From contig JAGMUV010000002.1 in assembly GCA_020744425.1 (NCBI GenBank), positions 4,446,501 to 4,510,500 of the forward strand: a stretch of 64,000 bases of DNA, read 5' to 3'. Positions 1 through 11,399 of this stretch are shown in pieces. This stretch comes from Dactylonectria macrodidyma. Lineage: Eukaryota > Ascomycota > Sordariomycetes > Hypocreales > Nectriaceae. The notes under the pieces were generated by a model that made no database searches, was not told where the DNA came from, and saw nothing but the letters and a program-made list of their open reading frames with translations. The position numbers and the translations under genes are program-made. Positions within the stretch are counted from its first letter, which is position 1. Each line of letters opens with the position of its first letter.

Positions 1-1000
1 AAAAAAAAGTAAAGAGAAAACGACAAACATATAGCAACAAAGATACAACAATCCCAGGCATACGAAGCTATCGTTAGATCGGTAGATTGCGGGACGATCC
101 TATGGTATTCCCTGGCTGTGCCCTATTGTTCCTGCATCTCGGGTGGGTGAAAGCGGGTCATGCACCGTGGGAGCACCCGCAGCTGAGGCAAGCCAGACAT
201 TTTACAGTTCGGAATCAGCACGTAGGGGCAACTTTATGTAAATAGGTGCCGTGGCGTGAGATTTGGACCATTGCCCGACTCGCCGATAGGTAACGGAGCG
301 ATAGGTGACGGGCCGAGAGAGAACGGGCCGACAATCCACAAGCGACGGGCCGACAGTATACACATGTCGGGCCGACAAACACGAGCGATAGCGACATGGG
401 GAACTATGGTGATAGGGCTGAAGATCAATACGTACGATGTATCAAAGCCTGGATCATTCGCAGGCCTTTTAGCTCGTGCCCTTTTTTTCACTGTTAGAAA
501 ACAGTGTAAATCTAGACCTGAGGACTGGATTTTGTGGCGTGAGATGGCCGAGATGGCTTCGCAGCCGCGTCCGCAATTGGTCTAGACTCGCAATGTCATG
601 CGCGGAACTTTGCTGTCCAATAAGCGACAGGCAGTTCATCCACCAACGCTTCTCCAACATTATATGCAGGCCCGATGATTGAGGAGGAGGCGTCTCGACA
701 TGTCATGTTTCTGTTCACCATGCACACTCCCAACGGACCGGCATGCCCAATGCCGATGCCGATGCCGAAACCAAGACTGCCAATACTCTCCGAGTTCGAG
801 CATCTTCGTGGCGGGAATCCCAGTTGCGGCGGCTGACATTACCGTTTGCGACTTTGCCCGCGCCAACTAAACATACATTCAGACAGACGCCTTGAACGAC
901 TAAGAAGTCAATCAGTTGACCACTTATCTGTTGAACCATTGAGCCACTGGACTGGCTGCAGACTCGAAGCATAGAATCGGGCTCATTCTGATCATTCGAC
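1..1000. other. Gene-free left edge
   Basis: I see no supportable gene here. The first 60 bases are A-rich and the rest is mixed composition with only short ORFs in all frames, none with a recognisable domain. It contains a small tandem array of a GGGCCGA-bearing unit (listed separately) and then the presumed promoter and leader of the Clr5-domain gene that starts at 1001. Confidence 0.6.
283..395. repeat. Short GGGCCGA minisatellite
   Basis: The heptamer GGGCCGA recurs at 310-316, 325-331, 347-353 and 369-375, spaced 15, 22 and 22 nt, inside imperfect copies of a roughly 22-nt unit that starts CGGGCCGACA. It is preceded by two copies of CGATAGGTRACGG (about 296-310). This reads as a small degenerate minisatellite. 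No function is evident. Confidence 0.6.
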
Positions 1001-2572
1001 ATGATGGCCGCACTGCCAGTCTTGGCGCCTCGGCTGCCCGGCTGTCCTCCTGCTGTGGACGACCGATCTTACACCAAGGAGCATACCGAGGAAGAATGGG
1101 AGTCAATGAGAGGTCTTATCAAGACCTTGTACATTCGCGACAACCGCAAGCTGAACGAAACCATGTCTATCTTACAAGCCAGACACGGATTTGCCGCAAC
1201 GTGAGTACTCTGCGCACCCCTGGCGTAACTTCCCACCCTTGCGTAACTCGACAGCAACATTCGAAGCTAATTGTCACCTCGTAGAGAACAAATGTTTAAG
1301 AAGCGGTTAAAGAAGTGGAACCTCAGAAAGCGAACATATCGCAGGAGCCCGTCAGAGTCCACCACTTCCACGCCCGCCACTCAGGCCGCAAGGTCGCGGG
1401 GTGTAAGCCCAACTGATGGCAGCTGTGTATTAGAAAACCAGACCCCAGACCAGACCACATATCAAAGCAGTCCGTCCATGGCCCTGATACGTCCATCAAA
1501 TACGGGACAGTATGCAAATCTCGAGCTGGTTCTTGGCAATGTCTGCTCCTGGAGTCAGGCCAAGCTTGATTCTCACACCGTCGCCTCAGATCCCATGTCA
1601 AAGTACCTTGCGAACCCAAACCATCCTCCTATCCAAGACAGCCGCACCATGTACCGGACCTTTGAGCTTGTCTTTGATCTGTGGTTCCATGGAAAAGGTG
1701 ACCTTGCTGGCATGGCGGCACGCAGAGGCTTCTATGTCCTCGAGTATGTCCTGACCGATGACCACCCCGATCTGGTCTGGCACTTCTTAGACACCATTTA
1801 CGACATGATAGATCGAGGGCACCTTCAACTTCTCAGCATGTTTCTGGACCACGCCACTGTGCTGGCGCAACGCCAGCTTCCCGCACAGCACCCGCTCGTC
1901 CGCATTCTCCAACAACTGAGGTGTTGCGATATTCGAACCGACGAAGGCCGGAAGTTCGTTTGCCATCTTTTGCGGCTGGCGTGGCTCCGAAACGTCGACA
2001 TGTTGGCCGAGCACATTCCGTCATCAGGAGCCCAGCGCCTATGGCTTTACGAGCAGTTGATCTGGGACGGACGAACTCGGTTGCGGAAAGGGAGTGACTT
2101 AGCCAAGAGGAGGGAAGCTATGAACAAAGCCCTCGAAGCAATGTCGGAGTCAGACGAAGTCGTGGCTGCCGAGGATGAATCCGACATGTTGCGAATCGAA
2201 GCGCTGCGGCTCGAGTTTACCCAGATGGACCTCGGCGACAAGAAAAAGGCAGAGCAGCTGGCCATTAACCTGCTGAGTCGGACGAGTTCCAGCAAGTCAT
2301 CCAGATCAAGTGATAGGTTCCACGCATATGCCCGCAAGATGCTGGCGCGAGTCCACCAGGATAGGCAAGAATGGGACATCGCAGAGGAGAACCTGCGATG
2401 CGCCGTTAGCAAGCGAGAGGCTGCACATGGCACCAACAACAACTTGCGGGTGATTCGCGATCTATGGGTCCTTGCTGCCCACTTTCAAAAGGCTGGCCGG
2501 CAAGAAGATGCGGAAGCTACCACTGCAGATGCGCTATTGAGAGCACAGAGGTACTTGGAGAGTGGTCTTTGA
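1001..2572 (+). CDS. Clr5-domain protein with TPR-like C-terminus
   Basis: Two exons, 1001-1200 and 1285-2572 (84-nt intron, GTGAGT donor, TAG acceptor), encode about 495 aa. The spliced N-terminus at residues 28-83 fits the fungal Clr5 domain: an EEWE start, a central IKTLYI helix, then RHGFAAT joined across the intron to EQMFKKRLKKWNLRK. The intron interrupts this domain, so the join is well supported. The family is named after S. pombe Clr5, linked to silencing, but most filamentous-fungal members are uncharacterised. The last 100 residues form amphipathic helix pairs resembling TPR repeats (ARKMLARVHQDRQEWDIAEENL type). Residues 80-130 are S/T/P-rich. A second ATG lies at 1004, so the exact start is ambiguous by one codon. 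A nuclear or chromatin role is inferred from the domain only. Confidence 0.82.
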
Positions 2573-3257
2573 TGACAATGAGTGGTGACGTTTGTTGGTG
2601 CGAGGGATGCATGGATAGGTGGATACCTATGGTTGGATTACACTACGGCTACAAGGCTGGTATATACCATCTAATATATCATTATTATAAACAAAGGATT
2701 AATCATACATAGAAATTAGTGTTATTCTTGTCTCGTGATTGTTTGAAGATAAATCAGAAATAAACGGTAGCACATGATCTGTTGGTTGTTCATGTGCTGA
2801 TTTGGGCCAGGTAGTTGCCTAGCCACACAGGCGGGGGACAGTAAACATGGCACACCAAAAGCCTCCCTAACACTGTAATAGCTGCATCCCCCCTAATATA
2901 ACACTGATTTAGTCCCTGAGAGCTTCATAAAAAATGGATAAAATCATGCTAATGCTATTCAATTTGATTTCTTAATTTATAAGGATTTTTCTTCTCTTTT
3001 TAAAATTCGGTATTGCTTGGTGAGGGTGAAACCGACTCTTGGTGTGCCATGTTTTCTGTCCCCCGCTTGCCACAGCACCGCCATTGTGTTTCCGCCACAA
3101 TGACGTTGACACTTCTCCCACGTCTCTCCATCTCCAACCAGCTTGATCACTGACCATTTCCTGGGCTTGTACCTCGATTTCACCTAAAACTTGTCCCCTT
3201 ACGACAGGTCACTATATTCTACCCGAACTCTACTTCTTGCAAACCAGCAGAGTCACT
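2573..3257. other. Intergenic spacer holding a MITE-like element
   Basis: This spacer lies between the Clr5-domain and J-domain genes. Its first 150 bases are AT-rich and probably hold the 3' end of the upstream transcript. The middle is occupied by the inverted-repeat element at 2831-3066. The last 190 bases are presumably the promoter of the J-protein gene. No ORF here looks coding. Confidence 0.6.
2831..3066. mobile_element. MITE-like element, copy 1 (236 bp)
   Basis: A 28-nt terminal inverted repeat is visible. The left arm 2831-2858 begins GCGGGGGACAGTAAACATGG, and the right arm 3039-3066 is its reverse complement with a single mismatch (T/A at position 12). The interior of about 180 bp is AT-rich and non-coding. 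Size, AT-rich core and near-perfect ends fit a non-autonomous DNA transposon. I find no clear target-site duplication. The ends stay complementary up to GC/GC, so the exact boundary is ambiguous. A related, more decayed copy sits at about 12579-12799. The superfamily cannot be assigned from this window. Confidence 0.7.
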
Positions 3258-4124
3258 ATGAATTCTGGGCCGCCTCCCAACTACTGTAGAGCTCCCTTAA
3301 GACTACCCCACCAAATGTGACACTGAACGTGGCTAATGCGCCCATCTCTAGATGCGATCCTCGAGGTCTCGGACTCGGCGTCGACGCAGCAGATTCGAGA
3401 TGCTTACAAGCGGTATGCCCCTTGGATTGCTCTACTAATCGTAGCTAATACCCATGATCTAGTGCTGCCCTAAAGACGCACCCGGATCGAGTCACGGCCG
3501 AATCCCCAGAGCGAGCCGAACGGACACGCAAGTTCCAGCTTGTGAACGACGCCTACTTCACGCTGTCGGATTCCACCCGCCGCCGCGAGTATGATGCACA
3601 GCGTAAGCTCTTCAACACGAGCACGCCGGCGGACCCTTTCGACTCCGACGCCGAGACCGAGGTCCCGCCACAGGAGCAGGGTCAGAGCCCTTACTCCTGG
3701 GCGTGGAACTTCTTCACCAAGAACAACGGCGGCGTTCCCCAGCCAGAGCGCGAGCAGACCGAAAATGCACAGTTTAGTGACGTCTTTGAAGAGATGATGC
3801 GCGAGGAAGGCATGGCGGAGGGGGATAACCGGCCCACGAGCAAGTTTTGGGGCGTGATTGGCGGCGTGAGCGGAGGCGCACTCGGCTTCATTGTCGCCAA
3901 CGTGACAGGCATGGTCGCCGGCGCTGTGGCAGGAAACAGACTGGGCGCTGTTCGGGATGCCAAGGGGAAGAGTGTGTACGCCGTGTTCCAGGTGAGTTCC
4001 CTAACGGCCTTGTGATTGGTAACCGCTGTGGGCTAACTGTTGACAGGAACTTCCTCAAGACGACAAGTCCAGACTTCTCAGCCAGCTAGCAGCGAAAGTC
4101 TTCAGCCACGCTGTTGGGATTTGA
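3258..4124 (+). CDS. J-domain (Hsp40) protein with glycine-zipper tail
   Basis: Four exons, 3258-3285, 3352-3412, 3463-3991 and 4047-4124, give 231 aa. The J domain occupies residues 8-75: YYAILEVSDSAS is formed only after joining a 28-nt first exon to exon 2, and the HPD motif that stimulates Hsp70 ATPase follows the second intron (AALKTHPDRV), then FQLVNDAYFTLSD. An acidic and disordered linker follows. Residues about 160-190 are rich in Gly/Ala (GVIGGVSGGALGF, GMVAGAVAGNRLG), a glycine-zipper hydrophobic segment suggesting membrane insertion. There is no Cys-rich zinc-finger region, so this is a type III J protein. The partner Hsp70 and the compartment cannot be read from the sequence. It converges with the regulator gene at 4387-6097. 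Confidence 0.88.
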
Positions 4125-4386
4125 GCTGTGTTGTGATTACGGGGCACATGCTTGAGTAGGATACCAAGGAGTCTTTGGAGTCGTTTGATGGCTGAATTTC
4201 CCTTTTCTTTGGCTGCGTAAGTGCGTTTGTGAGGGCTCTAGGGAACAAGAGAGACCGTATTGAGCCCACAGATAATAAACGAATGTCCATCGGTTCAGTT
4301 CCAGCTCCGAGTGATGGGAAATGAATAGAACGTTAGGGCTGATGAGTAACCAACAAATAATGAGGTTGAGATAGTTGGAAATTCAC

Positions 4387-6097
4387 TCAGTTATTAAGCG
4401 CCGAATAAAATAACGATGGACCGTGGTTGTCGAGAAATATTCCAGGAAACTTCTGATGCCATATGAAACGCTTTGATATTGCCTCCAACTCTAGAGGCCC
4501 CTGAACATTTGCAGCTTTGATCACTGTTGATAAATCTTTCGAAAAGGTACCCCAGTCTTCAGCAGTCTCGTAGGCCGCAGCGGATCCTATGACGAGACAC
4601 CAGATGAGCGCATGTTGAAATTCTGGACGGCTACTGAGGATGCAAATTCCCGCGTTCAACTGCTGTCTCAGCCTTCGAACCATGATGCGGGGCAAAAGGC
4701 CAACAGGAGGAACCCCTCGGACAATGACGTAGTATGCTACATGTGCTGTGGTTAGGAGTATCCGTTCCAAGTCTGAGAGGGTGTCACCTCCTAATGCGTC
4801 GGCGAGGAAGTGGTCCACTGCGTTTAGGAGGATGCGGAAGTCGTGGCGTGGCACATCTTGGGACTCCAGCGAGTATTGACCTTGACGTACAAGCGAGAAG
4901 GAGAACCTCATGGTTGCATCATCCGGGGTCTTCTCAAAAACGGTCAGATGTGACAAACTTGGCTCTTCCGCAGCAGCAAGGACACTGAGTGGTAGTAACA
5001 CCGACTCGAGAGGCATGATTGTCGGAATCAGTGGTCTCACGCCTAACCCGTTTGCTGCTTGGATATCTGACCTAGATTTTGAGTTAGATACTAATCTGCG
5101 GCTGAGTTGCCGTTAGCTCACCAGTTCACTGCTCTTGCCACATTGATGTTGCTCTTAATCTTTTTATATCCGCCTAACCACGATCTGACGAGCAGATCCA
5201 ACCCTTGAAGATGAACACGAGCAGCGGCGAAATTCCCTTCGATACCCTGAATTCTCGATTAGCCACATGCCATGACCATGGAGTTGGGAATTTAGCCAAC
5301 CTCTGTATTGGCAAGGTTGGCTATAGTTGCCACTAATGGTATGGCGTTGTTGCCTTTGCCTATACCCTCTTGGACTCCACGTAGAGCTAGACCCTTTTGC
5401 CTATAACCCTCGTGAACGATTCGCTTTGCGCTGGGAACGAGCATGGACCATGTTGCCGCCGCGAGGCCCAAAGTCGAGTGCATGACGAGGGAATTCGACA
5501 GAGCGTAGTCCCACCACTGTTTCTGGATAGGTGCGATGGGCACAGGTAGGTTGAAGCGAGAAACAACTACAGAGTCAGTACTTCCCACGAAAGATGGCCT
5601 AGTAACCTACAGAACTTGGCCAACTTCTCGACGTCATTCGTTAAGGGGACCGGAAATGTGTTGAACGGGTCACTGCTCCCCTGGCTGGGAGACTTGACGA
5701 GCTGTAGTTGGGCACCCGGAAGTGAGGAACTACCATATCCCGAACCAGGCATTGCACTTTCGCTCAGGACCACAGAGTCACTGGTTGTTGTAACTCTTGT
5801 TCTGACAAGACCATCGTTTCTCGATTGCGACGACTGCCCCTTGACGCCCGCTTTGGTCGTCTTCTTGGGCTTGCCTGTTCCATCTGAAAGCTTGAAGCGC
5901 CCCTTGAGCGAATCTTTCTGTCGCACGGTGAGTTGAGAGGCCTTGGGCCCGCTTGCATCATTTGTGTGGCCTTTACGTTGAAGACCACTCTTTACGGCAT
6001 GGCTCCTGATAGCTGCTGATGGTCGCTGGGCGGTACCGTTTGATACCACGAACGCAAAGTCTGGCATGGGGACGAATGGCCGATGATTAAGGGTCAT
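4387..6097 (-). CDS. Fungal-specific transcription factor-like protein (PF11951 type)
   Basis: Minus-strand exons 6097-5611, 5566-5301, 5246-5122 and 5071-4387 join in frame to 520 aa. The first intron is only 44 nt (5567-5610). The N-terminus carries the FAFVVSNG and RSHAVKSGLQRKG motifs typical of a large group of filamentous-fungal proteins often called tachykinin-family or fungal-specific TF-domain proteins. The middle and C-terminus (QKQWWDYAL, GNFAAARVHLQGLDLLVRSWLGG, then a long helical region) match the regulatory domain of that group. No Zn2Cys6 cluster is visible, so direct DNA binding is unproven. Regulation of transcription is inferred from the family; the target is unknown. The start at 6097 is the first in-frame ATG; the ATG a few codons inside (MPDFAFVV) is an alternative. 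Confidence 0.78.
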
Positions 6098-6616
6098 TAA
6101 TGGAATATATTCAGTTCAAACCTAGACAGCCAGTCACGTTGAAGAAGAAAGCACCTGATACCTAGGAATGAATGCACTTAGTAAGCACTAGCTCGGACAT
6201 TTATTGACACTATACTGCCAGGGGTAAGTTGAGCTCCAACAGCTTTACCATATGAGTAGGAAGTCGGGATTCCGCAAATCCAAGTACCACTACGTCTACG
6301 GTGTTCTCGCACGCAAATTTTCCTCAAAGGCAAAGCAAATGACTCTCCTTTGATCACAGCACCAAAAGCGCCATTTAAAAACGCCCAGAACGGAAGGTCT
6401 TGGCAGCGTGTGTCAATATTCATGTAAAGATGGTTGAAACGTCATGAAGGAATTCACGTACATTTTGTTCGACCCAAATCTGATGATGATATTCCACGTC
6501 GCACCCTGCACTCAAAGGTCTCTGATCTACAGGAAAGCGACGTCTTGTGCCTGGGACAGATATTTCGTAAGTTCTCCCCAATCATTAATTCCCAGTCTAT
6601 CCAGCGCCTACATAAT
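6098..6616. other. Spacer: regulator promoter and SmB 3' side
   Basis: This stretch lies upstream of the minus-strand regulator gene and downstream of SmB, so it should hold the regulator's promoter and the SmB 3' end. An 81-codon minus-strand ORF at 6178-6423 has no recognisable domain and I do not call it. Confidence 0.5.
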
Positions 6617-7553
6617 CTATCGTCGAGGAGGAGGGTTGAATCCAGGAGGCGGAGGTCCACCGGTGTTGAATCCAGGAGGAGCGAAAGAAGCACCGCCGGG
6701 GAACCCAGGGGGAGGAAAGCTTCCAGGAAAACCAGGAGGGGGAGCTTGAAAACGGTTAGAGAACCTTCTCAGGTCTTGAGGATAAGAGAACCTACCACCA
6801 CGACCACCAGGGAAACCGGGCGCTCCAGGGAAGCCGGGGAAACCAGGCGGCGGGGCGCCACCGACACCGGCAGCAGGGCCCTGACAAAGGTTAGCTGGTT
6901 CTTCGGAAAATGGACGTAATGGACTATACAGCTAGGGAGGGAGGGGCGGCGCCTCGGCCAGCAGGTCGAGCGACACCAGGACCAGCAGCAAGGGCAGAAG
7001 GGATTCCGCCAGGAGCGGTCTTTCCAAGTCTCGCGCTGGGATCGGCGGGGGGAGGTGACTCGACGGAGAGCGAGATGATGTGGGCGCCGCGGACAATCGT
7101 CAAACCAAGAGTTCGCTTCTCTTCGGACTCGATCGTTTGCGTGGAAGAGCTAGCGGCGCCGGGGGCAGCAGGCTTGTTCTGCTTGCGCTTGACACGTCGA
7201 AACTCCTCGGTATCGGCAAGGACTAAGTTCATATGCTGATCGCATGTTAGCAGTGAGACACCTCGAGGAGCCCAGGTTACGTTACCTTATCGAAGGCGAG
7301 CATCTGACCGGTCATGGACCTCCCGTCGTTGAGGGTTACCCGCATCCGCCAGTTGATCTACATCAGTCGTGTTAGTGGTTTATCGGGGGTATAGTAGGCT
7401 TTCGCATGATGACTATCATGCGCATTGGGGGGAGACGTACGTAACCGGCCTTTAGAAAGTCATGAGTTGGTTAGCATCTGGATCAACAACGAGCATCGAC
7501 GCGTCGGTGAGGAGTAGTTGAGGACGTACCATCTTTCCTTGCTTGTTCGACAT
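6617..7553 (-). CDS. smb1: Small nuclear ribonucleoprotein SmB
   Basis: Core Sm protein of U1, U2, U4 and U5 snRNPs. Six minus-strand exons give 207 aa: 7553-7530, 7449-7441, 7357-7286, 7235-6930, 6880-6796 and 6744-6617. The Sm1 motif (NWRMRVTLNDGRSMTGQMLAFDK) and Sm2 region (GLTIVRGAHIISLSVE) are clear, and HMNLVLADTEEFRRVK lies between them. The C-terminus is the expected Gly/Pro-rich tail with repeated PPPGF and GFPG units ending in Pro-Pro-Pro-Arg-Arg. Exon 2 is a 9-nt micro-exon coding Ala-Gly-Tyr. It is needed to give the MAGYINW N-terminus expected for fungal SmB, and it is flanked by an AAAG acceptor and a GTACGT donor. Transcribed divergently from ribosomal protein uL5. Confidence 0.93.
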
Positions 7554-7908
7554 CTTGGTTGGCTTGTTGAGGATGCGCTGACGCAATGCCTCGGATGTTC
7601 AAAAATTGGTGTTTGTACACGGAGCTGTTGCGCGACCGTGACGACCTTCAATGCCTGGAGCTCTGAAGGTGAGGATGAAGTCCAGTCCAAAATTTGCGGA
7701 GCCTGATGCGAAAGGCTGAAAGGTACATCCAAAAAGTACCGCCTTGCACTAGGCCGTTTATGGACTCGAGGTGCCCCGCTTTGTGCCTTGCTCGCTTGAG
7801 GGCAGACAAACCCTCGAATTTTCAAGCCTCACAAAATTCACAACCCACTCTTCGTCAACTTTGCGATCTTCGACACTCCAACCAACCCGTCGACTAACAA
7901 CCGAAGCC
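7554..7908. promoter_or_regulatory. Divergent promoter between SmB and uL5/L11
   Basis: A 355-bp region separates the two start codons, which point away from each other. An inverted CCAAT box (ATTGG) is at 7605-7609. The uL5 side ends in a C/A-rich stretch (ACTCCAACCAACCCGTCGAC type) leading to the ATG at 7909. Both products are needed in high amounts, so shared activation is plausible but not shown. Confidence 0.5.
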
Positions 7909-8542
7909 ATGGCCGCCGAGAAGTCTAGCAACCCCATGCGGGAGCTCAAGATCCAGAAGCTGGTTCTGAACATTTCCGTTGGTGAATCTGGTGACAGACT
8001 CACCCGTGCCGCCAAGGTGCTCGAGCAGCTGTCTGGTCAAACCCCCGTGTACAGTACGTTTACGAATTTCTCAACGATGGGAACCACTCGATCTAATCCC
8101 TGTACCAGGCAAGGCCCGCTACACTGTCCGAACCTTCGGTATCCGACGTAACGAGAAGATCTCTGTCCACGTCACCGTCCGAGGCCCCAAGGTAAATTTG
8201 CAAAATATCTGTGCGGATCTATGTGACAAGCAGCTAACAATGCTCTAGGCCGAGGAGATTCTCGAGCGTGGCCTCAAGGTCAAGGAGTACGAGCTCCGCA
8301 AGCGCAACTTCTCCGAGACCGGCAACTTCGGCTTCGGTATCAGCGAGCACATCGATCTCGGTATCAAGTACGACCCCTCAATCGGTATTTACGGCATGGA
8401 CTTCTACTGCTGCATGACCCGACCCGGTGAGCGCGTCACCCGCCGCCGCCGCACCAAGAGCAGAATCGGCTCCAGCCACCGCATCAAGCGCGATGAGACC
8501 GTCAAGTGGTTCAAGTCTCGCTTCGATGGCATTGTCCGATAA
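7909..8542 (+). CDS. rpl11: 60S ribosomal protein L11 (uL5)
   Basis: Large-subunit protein that binds 5S rRNA in the central protuberance. Exons 7909-8053, 8109-8191 and 8249-8542 give 173 aa, close to the 174 aa usual in yeast. The N-terminus reads [20 protein letters not shown], followed by [24 protein letters not shown]. Exon 2 supplies [27 protein letters not shown], and exon 3 holds [20 protein letters not shown] and the basic [15 protein letters not shown] segment. The two introns (55 and 57 nt) have GTACGT and GTAAAT donors and CAG/TAG acceptors. Strong C-ending codon bias agrees with high expression. Identity is effectively certain. Confidence 0.97.
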
Positions 8543-9978
8543 ATGGGTTCTTGTCTTTCACGGATGGTCACGGCGAATATTAGGGGAAAATTACATGGGC
8601 ATGTATTTCTTGTTGCCTTTGCATCAGCTCGACTTCAAATTGAGGCGAGCTACGGCCTGAGAGACCGACCGGCGCCTCTGCCGGCTTTCCAATATTCACT
8701 GTTGAATGTGACAGATGCCATTCTTGCCTGACAGGCGGTGCTTCATTTTGATCCTGTTTTACCAACACCCGCTTGTACGACTGATGTATGAGTTAAGCGT
8801 GGTGCCTCATTGACTGCCATGCGTACTTGAGAGCGGGTCCACCCAGTTTGGATGATGCGTGTAGACAGGTCTTGATGGGTGGGAGATCTATCAACTGCCA
8901 TTCTGCGACCTAGTTGCCTTTGCAGAGCGCTTTTCATGAGTGAGTGGATATTGCTTTGCTGTGCGCCCAAGATGCGTACAGACAATTAGACACTGGAATT
9001 TAACGAGGACGTCTGGCCCGTTCGTCCATAACGACATAATTTGCGTACACAAGAGAAATGAAAGACGCCAGATTGACTACGACAATATCTGGAGCAGCAT
9101 GGGGAATCGTCATCGGTGACCGGAAGCAAAATGAAGAAAACTGCGAGGCTTGACACGAGTGTAATAACAGTTTTCCCGTCAGTCCGGCCGCGTTCCCACT
9201 GCCCCGCGTCCACTGGGAACGCGCAGCCTCCTTTGGCTTCCAACCCTCTCAATCCATCTGCATAGTGCTGTGGGCCTCCCTTGCTCTCCCTAGAATCTCT
9301 AGGTCCTAAGTTAGAGGCTGAGCCTGTTGAAGGCTGATGTGGGATGGCCGTAGCCGGTCACCATGCCAGCCATAGGTTCCACCGCCAATTGATTTCTCGT
9401 TGGGCCAAGCTGTCCCAGATTCCTGGCGCATCTGTGTACCGCATTTCTCAGGCACTAACTCGTCAGTGCCAACCCGGGTAATGCCGGTCGGTCGGCGGTA
9501 CGGGAGTTGCTAGAGATGCGAGTTTCGACGCTGGCCACGCAGAACCACGACGAGGCTTATTTGGTCTCCAGACTTATCTATAGTCAATTGATCGTAGAAT
9601 AGAGCCCGCAATTGTCAATTGGCAACGCCTCGCCGCCGCGCAACGTCGTCCTAGTAGGCGCAAGGCGGCATCGGACGTGGGCTCGGCGGATGAAATGGAG
9701 GTCCGAAATGGAGTGGCTAACATAAGCTAAGAAATTGTTAAGGCTGCCTCGGGATATCCAGGCAAAACCGCGCAGTGGACCCTGATTGGATGGTCGGACC
9801 AGCTGGGGCCCACTTTCTCCCTCAGACAGACTCTGCTCTCCATTACTGTCCTTTCTCAAAAATCTCCATTTGCTCTCCTGCAAAGGCAGCACCATACTCC
9901 CCAATCTCCCCTCCCTCCAATTGCACATCGTTGCAATTGCTCTCCTTTCATCTCCAAGCCTCCCGTACCTCTCTTAAT
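8543..9978. other. Intergenic spacer and atp1 promoter
   Basis: I see no gene in these 1.4 kb. The last 150 bases before the atp1 start are strongly pyrimidine-rich (CTCCCCAATCTCCCCTCCCTCC at about 9896-9917 and similar runs), the usual look of a highly expressed fungal core promoter and leader. Short ORFs on both strands have no recognisable domains. Confidence 0.6.
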
Positions 9979-11362
9979 ATGTTCCGGAACGCCCTCCGAC
10001 AGTCGACACGCGCCGTCGGCGCCGTCTCTGCTGCTGGCAGAGTCGCCGCGGTAAGTGCTGCTCCCGAGCCCCGAATCGGCCTCGCGGCCATCGGCCATCA
10101 ACCAGAACCCCAAAGCAGCGTGCATCCATCAGCAAACCATTAAGGGAGCTCAATTGGGTGGTTGGATCACCATCCGGGCTACTCAATTAGCTTTTTCGAG
10201 CTGTTTGTCGCTGCTGCCGTTGCTCGTCTGGACGTGGGATTTTCGGGCTTCGGCTAACTCTTTTTCGCCTCAGACTCGAAATGCCGCACCCGCAGCCATC
10301 AACGCTGCCCGATTCTACGCCTCCGACGCCAAGGCCTCTCCCACCGAGGTTTCTTCCATCCTTGAGCAGCGAATCCGTGGTGTCCAGGAGGAGGCCAACC
10401 TTGCCGAGACTGGCCGTGTCCTTTCCGTCGGGTATGTGGAACTTTGGGTGCGCCTGGACAAGTTGACCTTGGTGGTCAGCCTTGTCTATCGAAGGGGCTT
10501 CATGAAACGCGAAAGGGGATCAATCAAACTGACCTGTGGCTCTCTAGTGATGGTATCGCCCGTGTGCACGGTATGGCCAACGTTCAGGCTGAGGAGCTTG
10601 TCGAGTATGTTATGAGCGAAAAACTGGAGCATCACGGTTCACAGTGAAGCTAATAAGCTATAGGTTCGCCTCTGGCGTCAAGGGCATGTGCATGAACCTC
10701 GAGGCCGGCCAAGTCGGTGTTGTGCTGTTCGGTTCCGATCGTCTTGTCAAGGAGGGCGAGACCGTCAAGCGTACCGGCGAGATTGTAAGCTTTATTTTCA
10801 ACTGCAAGCTAATCCCTGGAGATCAAGACTAACCAACAACTAAAGGTCGATATCCCCGTCGGCCCCGAGATGCTTGGCCGCGTCGTTGACGCTCTCGGTA
10901 ACCCCATCGATGGCAAGGGTCCCATCAAGACCACCGAGCGTCGCCGTGCTCAGCTCAAGGCTCCCGGTATTCTGCCCCGTCAGTCCGTCAACGAGCCCGT
11001 CCAGACTGGTCTCAAGTCTATCGACGCCATGGTTCCCATTGGCCGTGGCCAGCGTGAGTTGATCATTGGTGATCGTCAGACCGGCAAGACTGCCGTCGGT
11101 CTCGACACCATCCTCAACCAGAAGCGATGGAACAACTCCAACGACGAGTCCAAGAAGCTTTACTGCATCTACGTTGCCGTCGGCCAGAAGCGATCCACCG
11201 TCGCCCAGCTCGTCAAGACCCTTGAGGAGAACGACGCCATGAAGTACTCCATCGTTGTTGCTGCTACCGCCTCCGAGGCGGCTCCTCTTCAGTACCTCGC
11301 TCCCTTCACTGGTGCTTCCATTGGTGAATGGTTCCGTGATAATGGCAAGCACTCCCTGGTCA

Positions 11363-11399
<37 letters not shown>

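Noticed and set aside
6178..6423. 81-codon minus-strand ORF between the regulator and SmB
   Set aside because: No similarity that I recognise and no splice context; not enough to call a gene.
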